Shown: positions 44,394 through 57,075 of the stretch, piece by piece
Layout of the letters: each line of letters begins with the position of its first letter
Position numbering within the stretch: position 1 is the stretch's first letter
Source: Thalassia testudinum
Taxonomy: Eukaryota; Streptophyta; Magnoliopsida; Alismatales; Hydrocharitaceae
Reading direction: 5' to 3'
Assembly: GCA_037157565.1 (NCBI GenBank)
Contig: JAZHRO010000039.1
Span: 49,042,001-49,106,000, forward strand
DNA: 64,000 nucleotides
The notes under the pieces: model-generated
Databases searched by the model: none
What the model was told of the DNA's origin: nothing
Seen by the model: only the letters and a program-made list of their open reading frames with translations
Program-made: the position numbers and the translations under genes

Positions 44394-45574
44394 CTATGGA
44401 TGTGATTCGAAAAAGGTTTTTTTGGAAGGGTATAGATCATGTGGAGAGATTTGCCTAACTCGTTCCCTAGAATGAAATATGTCCACCTAGGAGTGAAGGG
44501 GGATTGGGAGTAAGACGTTTAGATGAATTCAACAAAGCCTTATTGCTCAAATGGGTGGTGAAAATTCTATCTGGTGATCTGTCCATGGTCACTACTGTTA
44601 TGAGAGACTCTTATGGGCTAGATATGGATTTGATGGAACGTGTTTTATCCAAGAGGGGGGCCTTCGCCATCTGGCACTCTATCAGGCTGGTGCTGCATGA
44701 GGCCATTGGTTACTTCAGGCCAGTTATGGGTGATGGCAAGGACTTCAAGTTCTGGGTGCATGATTGGAGTGGTTTGGGGAGATTTTAAGATCTGTTTATA
44801 AGAGTGTTTCAGCTGATTACAACAAAGGGGCAGCTATTGGTGATGTGTGGGATGAACAACACAACAGTTCGGAGTTTATATTGCCTCCTGGGCTATCAGA
44901 GTCCACGTTACATGAGTTTCAGCAGCTCCTGTACACCGTTTCAGATCTGAGGCCGGAGCAAAATTGTAAGGATGCATTCAGTTGGAGAAATGAGGTATTC
45001 ACGGTGAAGAAAGCTTATGCAAGATTGATACAATCGGATGGAGAAAATAATGATACAAAGAAATATTCAAGAAAGATTTGGAAATGTATCTTCCGTTGAA
45101 GATAAAACTTTTTTTGTGGTTGTTTAGGTGAAAGCGCCTGGTAATGAAATGTTTTATGCGAAGGTGGAGGGAGGTTATGGATGTTGCATGTTCTTTTTGT
45201 CAAGCTGGTGAGGAAGATTTGGACCATCTTTTCTTTGGACGTCCCTTCTCCAAGGATGTTTGGTAGACTTTGTAGCTTCGGACGATTGATGTCTCCAACT
45301 TCTCTTCCTTTTGGAAGTCATTTCAAGACCACTACGACTTGCTGGCTGGGTGAAAGGATTTGAGACAATTTGGTGCCCCTGGCTCCAACGGAATGGCAAG
45401 ATTTTTAGAGAGGAGCGTTGTTGGATGGAAAATGTGGTGAGGGAGGTAAACTTTTTGTCTGATTATTTACTCCAAAATCTGTAAGTCCATTCCTTTAACT
45501 CAATACAATTCTCAGGAAGATCACCGAACTCAGGTAATCTTCCTTTTTTTTCTCTCAGAAAAAAAAAAAAAAAA
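44394..45574 (+). mobile_element. 5'-truncated L1-type LINE, 3' end with poly(A)
   Basis: The coding frame (frame 2 from about 44396) reads MDVIRKRFFWKG, then PPRSEGGLGVRRLDEFNKAL with LLLKW, and GDGKDFKFWVHDWSG. This is the C-terminal part of plant L1 ORF2 after the reverse transcriptase. SWRNEVFTVKKAYA and the zf-RVT zone follow, with frame changes and stops (TGA 45097-45099). A 16-A tail ends the element at 45559-45574, as expected for target-primed reverse transcription. The RT catalytic part is absent: truncation at the 5' side is usual for LINEs. Confidence 0.8.
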
Positions 45575-46061
45575 TTACCGGTCAAAATTAACGGAATTCC
45601 TGCTATGATGCAAAACACTACTTAAATTATGGAACCCCTCATTTTTTACGTGGTATTTACAGGGAATGATGCTTGCCCCCTTATTTACAGAGTTAATATG
45701 AAATAGATAATATGACTAAGGTCATCCCCTAATACAAGTCAAAACAGTTCATTTTCTTATGCATTTTCCCCTATTTCCGTCTTTTTCACGACCTATCCAA
45801 AGCATCCCCGGCATGCTGACAACGCCCACTTCTCCAAATGTTGAAATTGGCATGGCATCCCCACATGGCATCTTGTGGTAAACAATAGCTCTGTAAAGCT
45901 GAAGTCCTGGATAGATTGAATGGTTCCAAGTTTATGTGAGTGAAGCACTTTTAGTTGGTCTGTAAAAGATGGCTTCTTCTTTGGAGTTGTGTTACCTTAA
46001 AAACTAATCAATAAAAGCTTAAAATGTAACCTTCAGTTGCTTCAGCCAGACCCTTCCATCT
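45575..46061. other. Intergenic region
   Basis: AT-rich, nothing recognised. Confidence 0.5.
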
Positions 46062-46526
46062 GTGGCAAATACTTCAATTTCATATCGTATTGATAACCTA
46101 CGGTGTTGCTTCATTGTGTCTACAGATATTGACTGCACTATGGACAACTCCATCCCTTCAATCGGCAGTTATCCTGGTTATTTCAGCACACAGAAGCAAG
46201 TGGATCCAAACAGACAAGAACATTTGGTCCCCGTGAATGAGTTAAACCAAAATGGTTGTTTGAGACTTCAATTAGGAAAGTTCCCTTATCATCCATATGA
46301 TCTGCAGAGTCCACTTTGTGAGAAGAAATTGATGTCTGAAGGACAAATTAACTTTCACAATGATCCTGGGAACTACCGAATTAATGGCCACGATGATTTG
46401 GTTCAAAGAACTTGTTATTTTGAATGGATAGGACTAAAGATCAGGGTATTGACACCTTATGTCGATAATCTTACATATTGTACTCTATATTTGGTGTCCA
46501 GTTGGGAAAACTTGATTTCACACTGA
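46062..46526 (+). other. Exon-like open reading frame of unknown family
   Basis: I do not recognise the protein. The frame is open for 154 codons, but the more protein-like part begins after TTCATTGTGTCTACAG (46109-46124), a good splice acceptor, and reads DIDCTMDNSIPSIGSYPGYF, then VNELNQNGCLRLQLGKFPYH. The composition (N, Q, P, Y, D) resembles a disordered part of a plant regulatory protein. The ending (SWENLISH) may be intron read-through. It could be an exon of a host gene or a gene fragment; no partner exons are certain. Confidence 0.35.
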
Positions 46527-46531
46527 TGTAG

Positions 46532-46750
46532 GTGATTTATTTTTCTTCCCTTAATGAAGTGGGGGCCGGGCTGTTGATTCGAGAACCATCACCACTTCTA
46601 CTTTTCAAAAAACAAAAAGAGCATGGTGTTGAGCTCCTTTTCATACTTGATAAAAATGATCCAATGTTTGAGTTTAATGACCCACCTTCAGAAGGGAATT
46701 CAAAAAGGAACAAAAAAAAAAGAAGAGGTCCAGGATCAGCATCATTCTAG
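46532..46750 (+). other. Small ORF with basic C-terminus, unknown
   Basis: 72 codons in which the last 40 look protein-like: LLFILDKNDPMFEFNDPPSE, then a KRNKKKRR basic run and GPGSASF stop. It may be the last exon of the gene represented at 46125-46430, since both lie on the plus strand 100 bp apart, but no splice pair is clear. Function unknown. Confidence 0.25.
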
Positions 46751-47716
46751 TGCATATGAATTAAAACATTAAAACTGATTTGCAGTAAGTAAACATGATT
46801 TCATGTTTTGGAATTTGAAATGGATCGAGATGACTCTAATAAGACTGTCATGGTGATTCCCTTTCGTTGTCCATCTTTGAGAAATTGCATGATATAGAGT
46901 GGATTTGCGTGCTTTTACTCTTTTTCATCCATTAATCCTCCGAGCGAAACTTTTACAAAGAGCTAGCTAGCTAGTCTGAGTGGATTCTTTGTTGCAGTAT
47001 CTTCAAAGCAATTTGCAATGGTTTTGACTCTTTGCATTTGCCCTTCTGCTCTGCAGCAACCAAACCAAGGTCGATTCACCATTCAACTTGTCACCAGATT
47101 TCCTCGGTTCAATTTTCTAACCCATGTAATAATAACCTCATGCCTGCACACATATATCCAGTCCTAGACAAAATGGATCTCTAATCCTCAAAACTGCTTG
47201 AAGCAGGGTGAACTGAACTCCAATGCAGATGCAAAAGAAAAAGAAAATAGAGATACAATCTATGTGTACATGGCCCATTCTTTCATAGCATATTTAGTTC
47301 ACCATTTGCCATCATAAGCTAGGATACGTATTTCTATTTCTCTAAATATTCGATTTTGTCACTAAAGCAAACACATATAAAGCTCCCTTTTTATTTTTTC
47401 CATGCTCTACGTCCATAAGCTTCGCAATGCACAAGATGAGTAGCTGCAATATTGTAGAGTTCCACTGCTAGCCTAGCTATTCAATAACATATAATATGCT
47501 CGCGACCAGTTGGAGGCACGGAAGAAAGGACATGGCAAAAGCAAGCAGAAAGATTGGCATTAAGGTGATATTATACAGCATTTTCCGAGTTCCTCCTCGT
47601 GTATATATATATATGGATCTGTTCTTTCAGAACTCATACATCACTTAAAAGAGCAGAGCAGATAAACTACATGCATTTTTCTTTTTTTCTCCCAGGGAAA
47701 AAAAAAAAAAAAAAGA
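46751..47716. other. Intergenic region downstream of Lhca4
   Basis: It contains the 3' flank and 3' UTR of the minus-strand Lhca4 gene. A TA microsatellite lies at about 47602-47615. The stop codon of Lhca4 is followed after two bases by a run of about 18 T on the minus strand (A run 47697-47714 on plus). No other gene. Confidence 0.5.
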
Positions 47717-48673
47717 TCACATGCTGCCAATTCTCGGACCGAGAATCTGGATGATGGTGTTGTGCCACGGGTCGGAGAGGTGCTGCAGCAGGTTGTCGAA
47801 GGGGCCCTGGCCCGTCAGGTTGTGCTGCACCACGAATCCGAGGAACGCCAACATGGCCAGTCTCCCTGCATTCCACAAAACACATGCATGGATCAGACTC
47901 GGGTTCTTGGCGAGCGGTCGCTTATATATATATATATATATATATATCTTCTAGCACTTACCGTTGGCGATCTCCTTCTCTTTGGCCTCGAGCGTGGGCG
48001 CGAAGTTGAGCGGATTGAAGATGCCCCCGGGGTAACCGACCTCGTTGGGAGGGAGGCAGTAGTTCTTGAAGATGGGGTCCTGGTTGACGCTGCCGGGGTT
48101 TTTGATGTCCTGCCACCTCCTGATCTCGACGTAGTGGAAGAGGATGAACTCGATCACGAACAGGGTGGAAGACGAGGCGAAGTACTCCGCCTTGCCGGCG
48201 TCGTACCACTTGGGCACGTTCAGCAGCCCGATCTTCGTCAAGACCTCTGGCAGCAGCATGCCCGCCACTCCCAGCATCGCCCACCTGCCGTTCTGGAGCT
48301 CCGCCTGCACGAACCACTTCAGGTTCTCGGGATCCTCCGCCAGACCGAGCGGGTCGAACCCGTTGTCTCCGGCCAGGCTGCAGTCCACGAAATTAACCCA
48401 CCACACGTAAACATCGATACTCCGCATGAAGAATTCAGCATGTCATCAATTCTTGTTAATGTTGGTTGGTTACCTTCCATTGAGGTACGTGGGCGAGGCG
48501 AGGCCCGGGAGCCACTCGCCCTTCTTGGCCTCCACCTTGAAGGATTTGCCCGAGGATGGCAGCACCGTGGTCTTGGCCGAGAAGAGCTTTCCGGAGCTCC
48601 CGGAGAGGAACCTCGACCTGGACTTGCACGGCTGGAACGCGGCCAGCGATGCCTGCGTGGTGACGGTCGCCAT
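47717..48673 (-). CDS. LHCA4: Photosystem I chlorophyll a/b-binding antenna protein Lhca4
   Basis: Exons 48673-48474, 48377-47962 and 47865-47717, introns of 96 bp each with GT/AG borders; 254 residues, the usual size. The protein is imported into chloroplasts, inserted into thylakoids, and binds chlorophyll and carotenoid as half of the Lhca1-Lhca4 dimer that feeds photosystem I. Seen: a Ser/Thr/Lys-rich transit peptide (about 1-48), mature start near [17 protein letters not shown], helix B with [19 protein letters not shown], then [12 protein letters not shown], helix [21 protein letters not shown], and helix [21 protein letters not shown] with its Glu/Asn ligands, ending LSDPWHNTI. Asn in ELQNGRWAM (not His) is the ligand linked to red-shifted chlorophylls in Lhca3/Lhca4. 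Splices are in phase 2 and phase 1. It looks intact and functional, and GC-rich against its AT-rich surroundings. Confidence 0.96.
47931..47948. repeat. (TA)n microsatellite in Lhca4 intron 2
   Basis: About 9 TA units, taking up much of a 96-bp intron. Confidence 0.9.
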
Positions 48674-48778
48674 CTGCGGGTGGTGGCCGGTCGGAGGAGG
48701 GTGCGGAGATGTCCGGCTTCGACCACCACGAAGTACTCTGCAGTGGCAGTGGTGGTGATACGGTTGGTTGGGGCACCG

Positions 48779-48787
48779 GTATATAGT
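48779..48787 (-). promoter_or_regulatory. TATA box of Lhca4
   Basis: CTATATAC on the minus strand, about 108 bp upstream of the ATG. Confidence 0.65.
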
Positions 48788-48953
48788 GGGTGGTGGCCTC
48801 TTGCTTTGTATTGGGTGGTGACGGTCTACATGTGGTGGTGGGACGTGGAGGGAGTGGACGATGTATGTTGGGGGTGTGTGTGGTGGAGCGTGCGTCTGAG
48901 AATGGACGAGTAGCGGGGGCGGCCAATGGGAGGGCGTCTCGCGTTATCCGCTC

Positions 48954-49047
48954 CTTATCCGTGTTGGCAAGAATCCAGTGAAAAATCTATTGCGGGTACG
49001 GCGTTGGCTGGGAGGGAGAGGGTAGTGGGCCATCTGATCTCCACGTG
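48954..49047 (-). promoter_or_regulatory. Light-response-type elements upstream of Lhca4
   Basis: I-box GATAAG (complement of 48954-48959), a second GGATAAC just downstream, and a G-box CACGTG at 49042-49047. I-box plus G-box pairs are standard in light-regulated photosynthesis promoters. CCAAT at about 48923. Confidence 0.55.
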
Positions 49048-49059
49048 GCAGATTCACCG

Positions 49060-51902
49060 GCACGTCATCCAATCGGTGTGGGAGAAGTCATCCCCTTCGT
49101 GATTCCCGTCAGCGGAGGAGTTTCTGCCTCTCGATAAGTTCGATCTTATTTGTAATGCGAGATAAAATGATTTATTTTAATAAATTTTTTCTTGGGATTA
49201 AATGTTTTTCTGTGAGAAAATTTTAAAATTTGACATAAATTTATTTCAAAGGGAGGTAGAATAAATTTATCTTTTAATTTTATCCCTTACAAAATTTATC
49301 CACGAAATAAATAGGCTAAGAGATTGATCACCCTCTCCCCTGATGGAATGCTCCATTAATTTATTGAACTTTAAAATGCATATTTTGTTAACAGAATTGT
49401 AGGAGTCTTAACGGATATTAGAGAAGGAATGAAAGAAAGTGATTGGACAAAGGCCTTGTGAATTTAGTGTCAATTTTCACTTTAGATAACATTCTTTCGA
49501 TAATATATATCAAGGGCGAATGGTAAGAAAAATATTAGATACAATTGCCATCAAATCGTAGTCATTTAGTAAATTAATTCAAACCCATGTGTTAACTGAT
49601 TGATAACTACATGGATCACCACATATGAGGATGTTTTTTATTTACTTTTTATAGTGTTTACTTAAGTGGATCCCTTATTTAGTAAATTTGGAGGAATCGA
49701 AACTTTTTAACCCACAATGTCCAAAAGGCTATTCAAGATAGAGATCACATGTGTGCCCAATCAATGATAAATGATAATTCTAAGAATTCATGGAGGCTAT
49801 CATTATATGTTCTTGTATGAAGGATATTCTCGTTACAATGGATTTGGCCTTTTGATGATGGTTGAAGCTCCTAAACTATTAGTAAGCATTGCTTGATGAA
49901 GTACATAAGTAAAGCTCTTTGATGGTGATTCCTTGCAAAACCACCACCAAAGGGTTGAATCACAAGAAAACTTAAATTACCAAGAACATACTCTTGGTCA
50001 ACGGTTGCAAACCACTAATAAAGGATTATCTCCTATTTTCACACCTTAAAAGAGAACCCCATTTCTCTCGAGCTAGATTTACTAAATCATTATTAGCACC
50101 TTTACTCTCATCTATATAAGTCTATAAGTAGTAATGTCATATTTAAAACTCCCCTTATGAAGGGCACCCAAAAACATCCTTATTCAAATTACCTACCCAT
50201 CTAAGACATGATTGCTTCTTCAATTATTGTGTGAATTAGCAACTAAAAGTTAGGTGTGAAATTTCCTCGACGCCTATGACACAAAAATGTAGTCTTGATG
50301 CATGCCAAGAACTCATCTAGCATCATAGGCCTTCACATTGATCTTTCCCCTACATGCGAGCCAAGAACAAAACCAAATGTTGGGAGGGGGAAGTGAGACA
50401 CTTAGCAACCCAAACTAGGAGGTAATCCCATAGGAGCACTTAATAACCCGAATAAGAAACCAAATCTCATAATCGAATCATGCACCTCAAAGTGAACTCG
50501 ATGACGGTAGTCGTGCACAAATTACAACCTATTTGAATAATAATGTGTAATTGCAATAAAAACCCTCATAATTCTCGTTTCTGTGATCCATACCTTGATA
50601 AATTACACATGTAAATACTTAATCAAGCTAATTTCCCACTCAAATAGCCTCAACCTTTGATTCATTTGAGATTAAATGAATGTAATTGGCTGATCTCTCT
50701 AATTGAAGTCTAGTTGCAAATTATCAATAAAGAAATTTTGTTACTCTAATATGTGACTATTTGTAAACCTGAATTTCAAGGACAAAGGGGATCTAAAAGA
50801 CTATTGGGAAGCTTGGAACTTTGATTGCTCAATTGATTGGCCTTCCTAACACTTGCATCAATCCTAAATCCTTTAGTCTAGTTTAACCAACCAAATCAAA
50901 TGGTTGAATCTATGTTTTGTACGTGGACATCCAATGAATTCCAATTCAAAGCCCCTGGTTATGTTTTATATGTCCATCCTATCGATTTTTGGATATTACC
51001 ATCCAATTTGAACATGTCATGCTACGTGATCTCAACAAGTGCACCATGGACAAATAATTTAGCCCATAAATTGGCTAAAGCCCAACAAGTACCCTGGACC
51101 TTTGTGCATTCAGCTCGTCACTCGCCTTTCCGTTGATCACTCCTCGCTGGCAACGATCCAAATGTCGCCATTGTGCACACACCCTCTCAACTCCCCCTCT
51201 ACCACCACACATAAATACACCATGACATATGAGGACAGGTCTCCTACACCTAAGTTCCAACGCCAATACAACCCGTGCAATTGAATGTACTGACCTCCCC
51301 CTCATTTTTATTAGGGTGGATTCGATTCTCATTTACTTCGACCTTATAACATTGATTTCATTCCCCTCGTTAATCCTATTGAATATATTCCATAATATCT
51401 TCAACCTCCCCATCTATAAAAAGGGGATCTAATTTGCTAGATCTCAGGCTGAAGCATCAAACTTCCCACATGCTTCTTCCTCCTTAGTCAGGTACTCACT
51501 GCATAATGCTGTTGCTTGTCATCACCCACCTCTATCTAAGTTTTGCTACCAAATTCTCAGGCTCCACCTCGTCGACTATGACTCCACCACCACCATCATT
51601 TATCCATTAACCACCTTGCCATCCTTTCGGTCACGACGAATTTGGGTGCATGAAGATTGGTCTCCTATTTGATTTTCTTTTATTCTCTAGCTATGGGAAT
51701 CTCATTTTTCTTTATAAAGCACGATTGGTTGTTTAATAAATTGGTGAATCATTTTCTTGTCATTAATATTGCTTGTTGAGATAATTTCAACTTTTAATTT
51801 AAATTTTTTTATTATTCAATTCTCTAATTTTTCCAATCATAATGTAGTGTAGTTTCATGGCCTTTAGTAATTCATATGTGCAACCTATCTAGTACATTGA
51901 CG
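49060..51902. other. Intergenic region, AT-rich
   Basis: No gene supported. At about 49145-49315 the two ends are imperfect inverted repeats (TTTGTAATGCGAGATAAAAT and, inverted, TTTGTAAGGGATAAAAT), suggesting a decayed MITE. TATAAAAAGG at about 51415 is promoter-like but no reading frame follows. Confidence 0.4.
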
Positions 51903-52600
51903 AAAGCCTTGATGTTGGTTATTAGATGTGGTGTTAGTTAAAGATATTGGTCCATAAATAATTAGACACTAATTATCTCGTAAATGTGATTTTGATTATA
52001 ACAAACAACTCATATATATCAGGTTTAAAATTAATAACCAAATAGCTTGTGGATGTATATCTTGATTTTTTTTGTAAGGATTAATATGTAGGGTCGAGGC
52101 TTAAGAAGACTCAAAAGAGGCATTTGTTAATGTAAGTCTCATTGATATTATGTGAAGATCAAGGCACTCTAAAATAGAGATCATGAAGAGTAAATTGAAG
52201 GCATTATAGCAAAGGACTTGGCCATGGAGGCAAAAAGGATTGTTAAAATCTGAGGATGTCTTTTAAAGAGTGTTGAGTATAGGTCATTATGTAATTTAGA
52301 ACCTTTGAGTTGTATTTTTCAATTTTTTTGATAGAACTTTGTAAGGAGAGTCCCCTTGTACATCCCTTAAGCACAAACTAGGGGATACTTGCACAAAAAG
52401 TCACTAAAGCACTCTCACATAGCTTAACTAGTGCTAAACATGCTCAATCAAACCTTAATTAGGTCACCAATCATTAATCATACCTTAATTACATATTAGT
52501 GACCTTAGTGTTGAATAGAAGATCACTAATTTGCCCTTTTGAACCGTAAAATAGGCAATATAGGGCAACTAATATTAGGTACTAAAGTTAGCTGTAAGCT
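51903..52600 (+). repeat. Long direct repeat, copy 1
   Basis: About 0.7 kb starting GAAAGCCTTGATGTTGGTTA; co-linear with 52811-53497 at roughly 85-90% by eye. Contains GGACTTGGCCATGGAGGCAA and CACTAAAGCACTCTCACATA. No ORF; origin unknown. Confidence 0.8.
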
Positions 52601-52810
52601 TGGACTCCAATTTTCACATCCACTGACTTGTAAATTTTACACCTTACGTTAGCTGCTAACATTGGCACCTAACGTTAGCTGGGTGGAAGAACTTACCGAA
52701 AAGTTAGTTTTGCCCTTTTTTTTTTTTGCTCTCTTGGATCCTCTTTAGTTATCAAAGGGATTTGAAGGCCATCAAATGGTCAAATGATGTTTCATTCCCT
52801 CCCACCAAAA

Positions 52811-53497
52811 GGAAAGCCTTGTTCTTGGTTATTAAATGTTGTGCTAGTTAAAGATGTTGGTGTATAAGTAATTAGGTATTTTAATCATCTCTTAATTGTG
52901 ATATTGATAATAACAAATTACTCATATATACCATGTTTAAAATTAATAACTAAATAGATTGTGGATATGTATCTTTTTTTTTTATGAGCAACTTGTAAGA
53001 TCAAACTTAAGAAGATTAAAAAGAGGCATTTGTTGATGTAAGCCTCATTGATATTATGTGAAGATCAAGGCACTCTAAAGAAGTGATCATGAAGAGTGAA
53101 TTGAAGGCATTATAGCAAAGGACTTGGCCATGGAGGCAAGAAGGGCTATTAAAGATCGAGGATGTCTTCTAAAGAGCATTGAGTATAGGTTTTTATGTAA
53201 ATTAGGACCTTTGAGTTGTATTTTACAAATTTTTTTATAAAACTTTATAAGGAGAGTCCCCTGCTAGATCCCTTAAGCATAAACTAGGGGATCCTTGCAC
53301 AAAAAGCCACTAAAGCACTCTCACATAGCTTAATTAGCTAGTGCTAACATGCCTAATTAAACCTTAATTGGGTCACAAATCATTAATTATACCTTAATTA
53401 CATATTACTGACCTTAGGGTTAAATAGAGGATCACTAATTTGCCCTTTTGAATCTTAAAATAGGCAATACAGGACAGCTAACATTAGTTACTAAAGT
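52811..53497 (+). repeat. Long direct repeat, copy 2
   Basis: Mate of 51903-52600, starting GAAAGCCTTGTTCTTGGTTA. Homology stops at ACTAAAGTC, where an LTR-like sequence begins. Confidence 0.8.
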
Positions 53498-54520
53498 CTG
53501 ATAAACAGACGTTGGACCTTATCAAACCAAACCTAAGGTCCTTGGGAATCAATTTCCCTAGATAACCGTTATCATTAGATGTCTAATAACATGCCTAGAT
53601 GTCCAGTACAACGTCCAACCTTGTTATACTAGAATCTTGGTTAGATCTAGTCCAAAATAAGAATAAACCCGCACAAAATTAGATATCCAATTTTTTCCCA
53701 GATGTCTTAAAATGACATCTTAGACGTCTAACGTAGAACCCTGTTTCCATTTGTCAAAATTAGGAACTCTGATCCTTACATCAGACAATCAAAACATTGA
53801 TCTGACCTAAAGATCAGATGTCTAATTCTGCTATCAGAGTCATTATAACCTTGATTTCGACCTGATTCTTCTTGGATTTGTTCCCAACGGCTATGAGGCC
53901 TCTCCAAGGTCTTCTTGAAGGTTCCTAGCACATTTCTAAATAGATAGGAGCCTATCCTTTGTGAAGTCACACCTTGATACAATTCTTCCCACCATTTATA
54001 TACATTTTGAGAAGAAATCAAAAGAAGAAAATAGTGTCCATGCTCTCAAAGCCTCACACCTCATATCTGAGAGCTCCAAATTGCTGCACACTCACATTGA
54101 ATCACTTCCATCTCAGGAAGACCTTTCGCGTATGGTAGAATAGTTTAAATTATGCTTTGTGACTCGATAGGTCTCTTTGTATTTTGTTCTTTAAGTTGGA
54201 TATTCACGTGGCAAATTCTTGTCTCCTTCGTGAGACAAAATTCTCTTCGTGAAGAAAAGAGATTGAGGTACACTACCCTTGATTAAAGTTATGTGGTTGT
54301 ATTGAGGTTATATCACCCTTATTTAAGTAACACAGTTGGTGGATTTAATCGACTTGGTCCATCAAAAAATCTTAAGTCGAGAGGCTTAGGTGGTGATTTT
54401 TACCTGAGTTGGGTTTCCATCTAAAAATACTTGTCTCTTAAGGTAAATGCTTGAGTGATTTTTTTTATTTCTGCATAACTTTTATCTACCGCACTATTCA
54501 CCCCCCTCTAGTGCACCTAC
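53497..54520 (+). repeat. LTR-like sequence D1 (copia-type end) with decayed AGACGTCT motifs
   Basis: Homologous to the minus-strand sequence 62830-64000: shared blocks include the AATCAATTTCCC region, TTCCCAACGGCTATG, the CCTTCGTGAGACAAAATTCT block and the end CACCCCCCTCTAGTGCACC. The C-rich end resembles SIRE/copia LTR ends. One perfect AGACGTCT (53722-53729) and several AGATGTCT. The true left border is uncertain, because the mate appears to extend further. Confidence 0.6.
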
Positions 54521-57075
54521 AATTATATCCACAAGTTCAAAACTGAAATGAAAGAGAACTATCTAGTATCTTAGTGCAATTACTTGAAAACAGAAAAGAA
54601 AACTAATCACTTAGATAGAGTAATCCCAAAGTCATAGACCGTCTAGAGGTGTTGAACTAGGTCCTGACCCAACTACTCCCGACTACTTAATTGTACCTGA
54701 ATGCAAAGTCCAAGGACATGTCAACAAATGCTGAGTAGAGTAGTATACACAGAAAGAAAAAGTAAAGAGCACAAAGACTGGGTACACATTTATTGATTCA
54801 ATAATTAATCTCTAATTTACTATTCTTTATTTCTAAAACATTTCAGCAATCATGTTGCCCTCAACATTATAGTCATTGTTGAAGTTTTGTGCCCTGAGCG
54901 AGCTAACCTGAGTAGAATTACTTGATTGTTGATTCAAATCTGAGTGTTAGATTACGTGGACACACTAATACGGTTAGATGGGTCCCTCAGTACAATTGGG
55001 ATAATGCATTGTGTGAAACTATATATACCGATGACAAATATTGAAGAATCCAAACAGTTTGGATTGAGGATTTCAATAAGTCATGAAGAACCATCATGAT
55101 ATCCAATCGTTGTCTTCAGTTTTAGAAGAATGGCAATCTTCTCCAGAGGTTGTTGCCTGATTGATGCCCTTAATGCACATCCTCTGCATGAGAATAGAGA
55201 TTTAGGGTTATCACGCAAGTTGAGTAAAGAGTTGATTGGATGAGATGAAGATGTGAAAGTCCTCTTCTCACTGTCATGGAGAAGGCATGTTCTTTGACCT
55301 GAGACAAATATGTGTCTCTATATCTAAGTATGCACATTTGATGGACCAATAGTTGATGCACCCACCTTGGTGTTGAAACTAGAAAGTTGGTGTATATATG
55401 AAGGCATGGAAGGCACATGATCTCTCAAAGGGATTACACAAATCCGTTGTCGTAGGTGTACGCCGCAGATTGGGAGACTCAAGCTTGCTCCACATATGTT
55501 AGGAAGTATGAAATTCTATGCATGGTCGTTCAGGTCCTGATCAAACCCATACATGAAAGAGAAGAAGACAATTATTTGGGAAATGATTTAATCTTCATTC
55601 TAGTCCCAATGATACAAGGAGAACATGAAAAGTATGTAACCTTTGATGGGATAGACAATGAATTTAGGATTTAATTCTAAAGGTTGCACATGTCTTCTAG
55701 TGTAAAGGATTCACGGGTATTTGGAATACATGAGAGAGGTGTAGCATCATAATTCCATTAATCCCAAACTCTTCATTATTGGCTTGATAAAACCAATAAT
55801 AATTTTGGTGGGATCCTACTTGCAAGATTGATTGGTGTGATTTAAAGAGTTAAATCACATTCAATTTGGCAATTAATTGTACCCAATTTGATTAGGTACA
55901 AAATCTAAGAGTTGGATTGCAATTAATTAATATTTTAATATTATATCAAAACATCCCATAGGTTGTTATAGGGCCAATCCTATAAAATTCAAGTGGGATT
56001 AGAACTCATCTCTTGGATCTCCATCCAAGGGTTCACACTATATTAGGATTAAATTAGGATTCTTATAAATACCTCCCAAACCTAAAGGGAAACCCTAATT
56101 TTTTTATTCCAATCAACACAATGCTTCTTCTCCACAATGAAAGAAGGGAGCTGCCGACCTTCTTCTTCTACGTATTCTTTTTGTTCTTCCTGAGGAAGGA
56201 ACGAGACAACCAAGGAAAGCAATAGCCTCCCCCTTTCTTCCTTTAAGGAAGGAAGGAGACAACCAAGCAACTCCTTAGGGGACACCCACCTCTCCCTTCT
56301 AGCACAAGGGCGATGTCTAGGAGTCCTTTTCATCCTGCTAGTGGATAGTTTTGTGGGTTTGATCCACAAAGGGTGAGCTTTCAACTTGGTCTTCTCTTAT
56401 AGGTCTTAGGTGTCGACGAGGGGCCTTCCTAGTCGTTCTTCTATTGGAGGATTCGAGGCAAGGGTAGCTCTGTGGTTCATGAATGAGTTCGTGAGACATG
56501 AAACATTTGCATTGGAAATGAGGAATCAACTGTTCTTAGCGAAAGGGTCTCATACACCTACTGAGAAGAAGGGAATCCTTTTAGGCAAGACTTATTTACG
56601 AAGGCACAACATGTGAGGTGCTATACTACACCATTTACATGTATAACTTTTTAGGTAGTTGCTGCTTCTCGATTTCTGTTATTCTGGTTTTTGAGCATCA
56701 ACCTGAATATTTTGATTTGCAGAAAATTTTAAACAACTGTGTTTCACGCTTCTGCAAAGCCATGGGGATCCAAGGATTGAATCGTTCGAGTCCCCATGCC
56801 CCCTTGATTGTTGAGCAAGTTTGAGATGCATTCATATCTGTCACAAATTGGTTTCCTTGGAAGGCATGAGAAGATCTCATTGTGATATCACAAAAAATAC
56901 GAGAAGTACGAGGCGACCTCTTAATCAAGAGAATCCCGCACTCATCCTATTCCCCGTTCTATCATCCTAAGGTCCTAGTATAGGTAGTATGGCAGCTATA
57001 TACTACAAACTATATGTATAGATGTGATTGAGATTGATTCATAGATAGGCCTCTCCACAACTTGAGTGCGTATCA
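54521..57075. other. Intergenic region
   Basis: No recognised gene. TTATAAATACC near 56055 followed by a leader-like stretch could be another promoter or LTR. Short ORFs at 56082-56824 on both strands show no family features. Confidence 0.4.

Noticed and set aside
47762..48913. 383-codon ORF on the plus strand opposite Lhca4
   Set aside because: It is the mirror of the GC-rich Lhca4 exons and reads across both introns; its protein is low in structure and the minus-strand gene is unambiguous.
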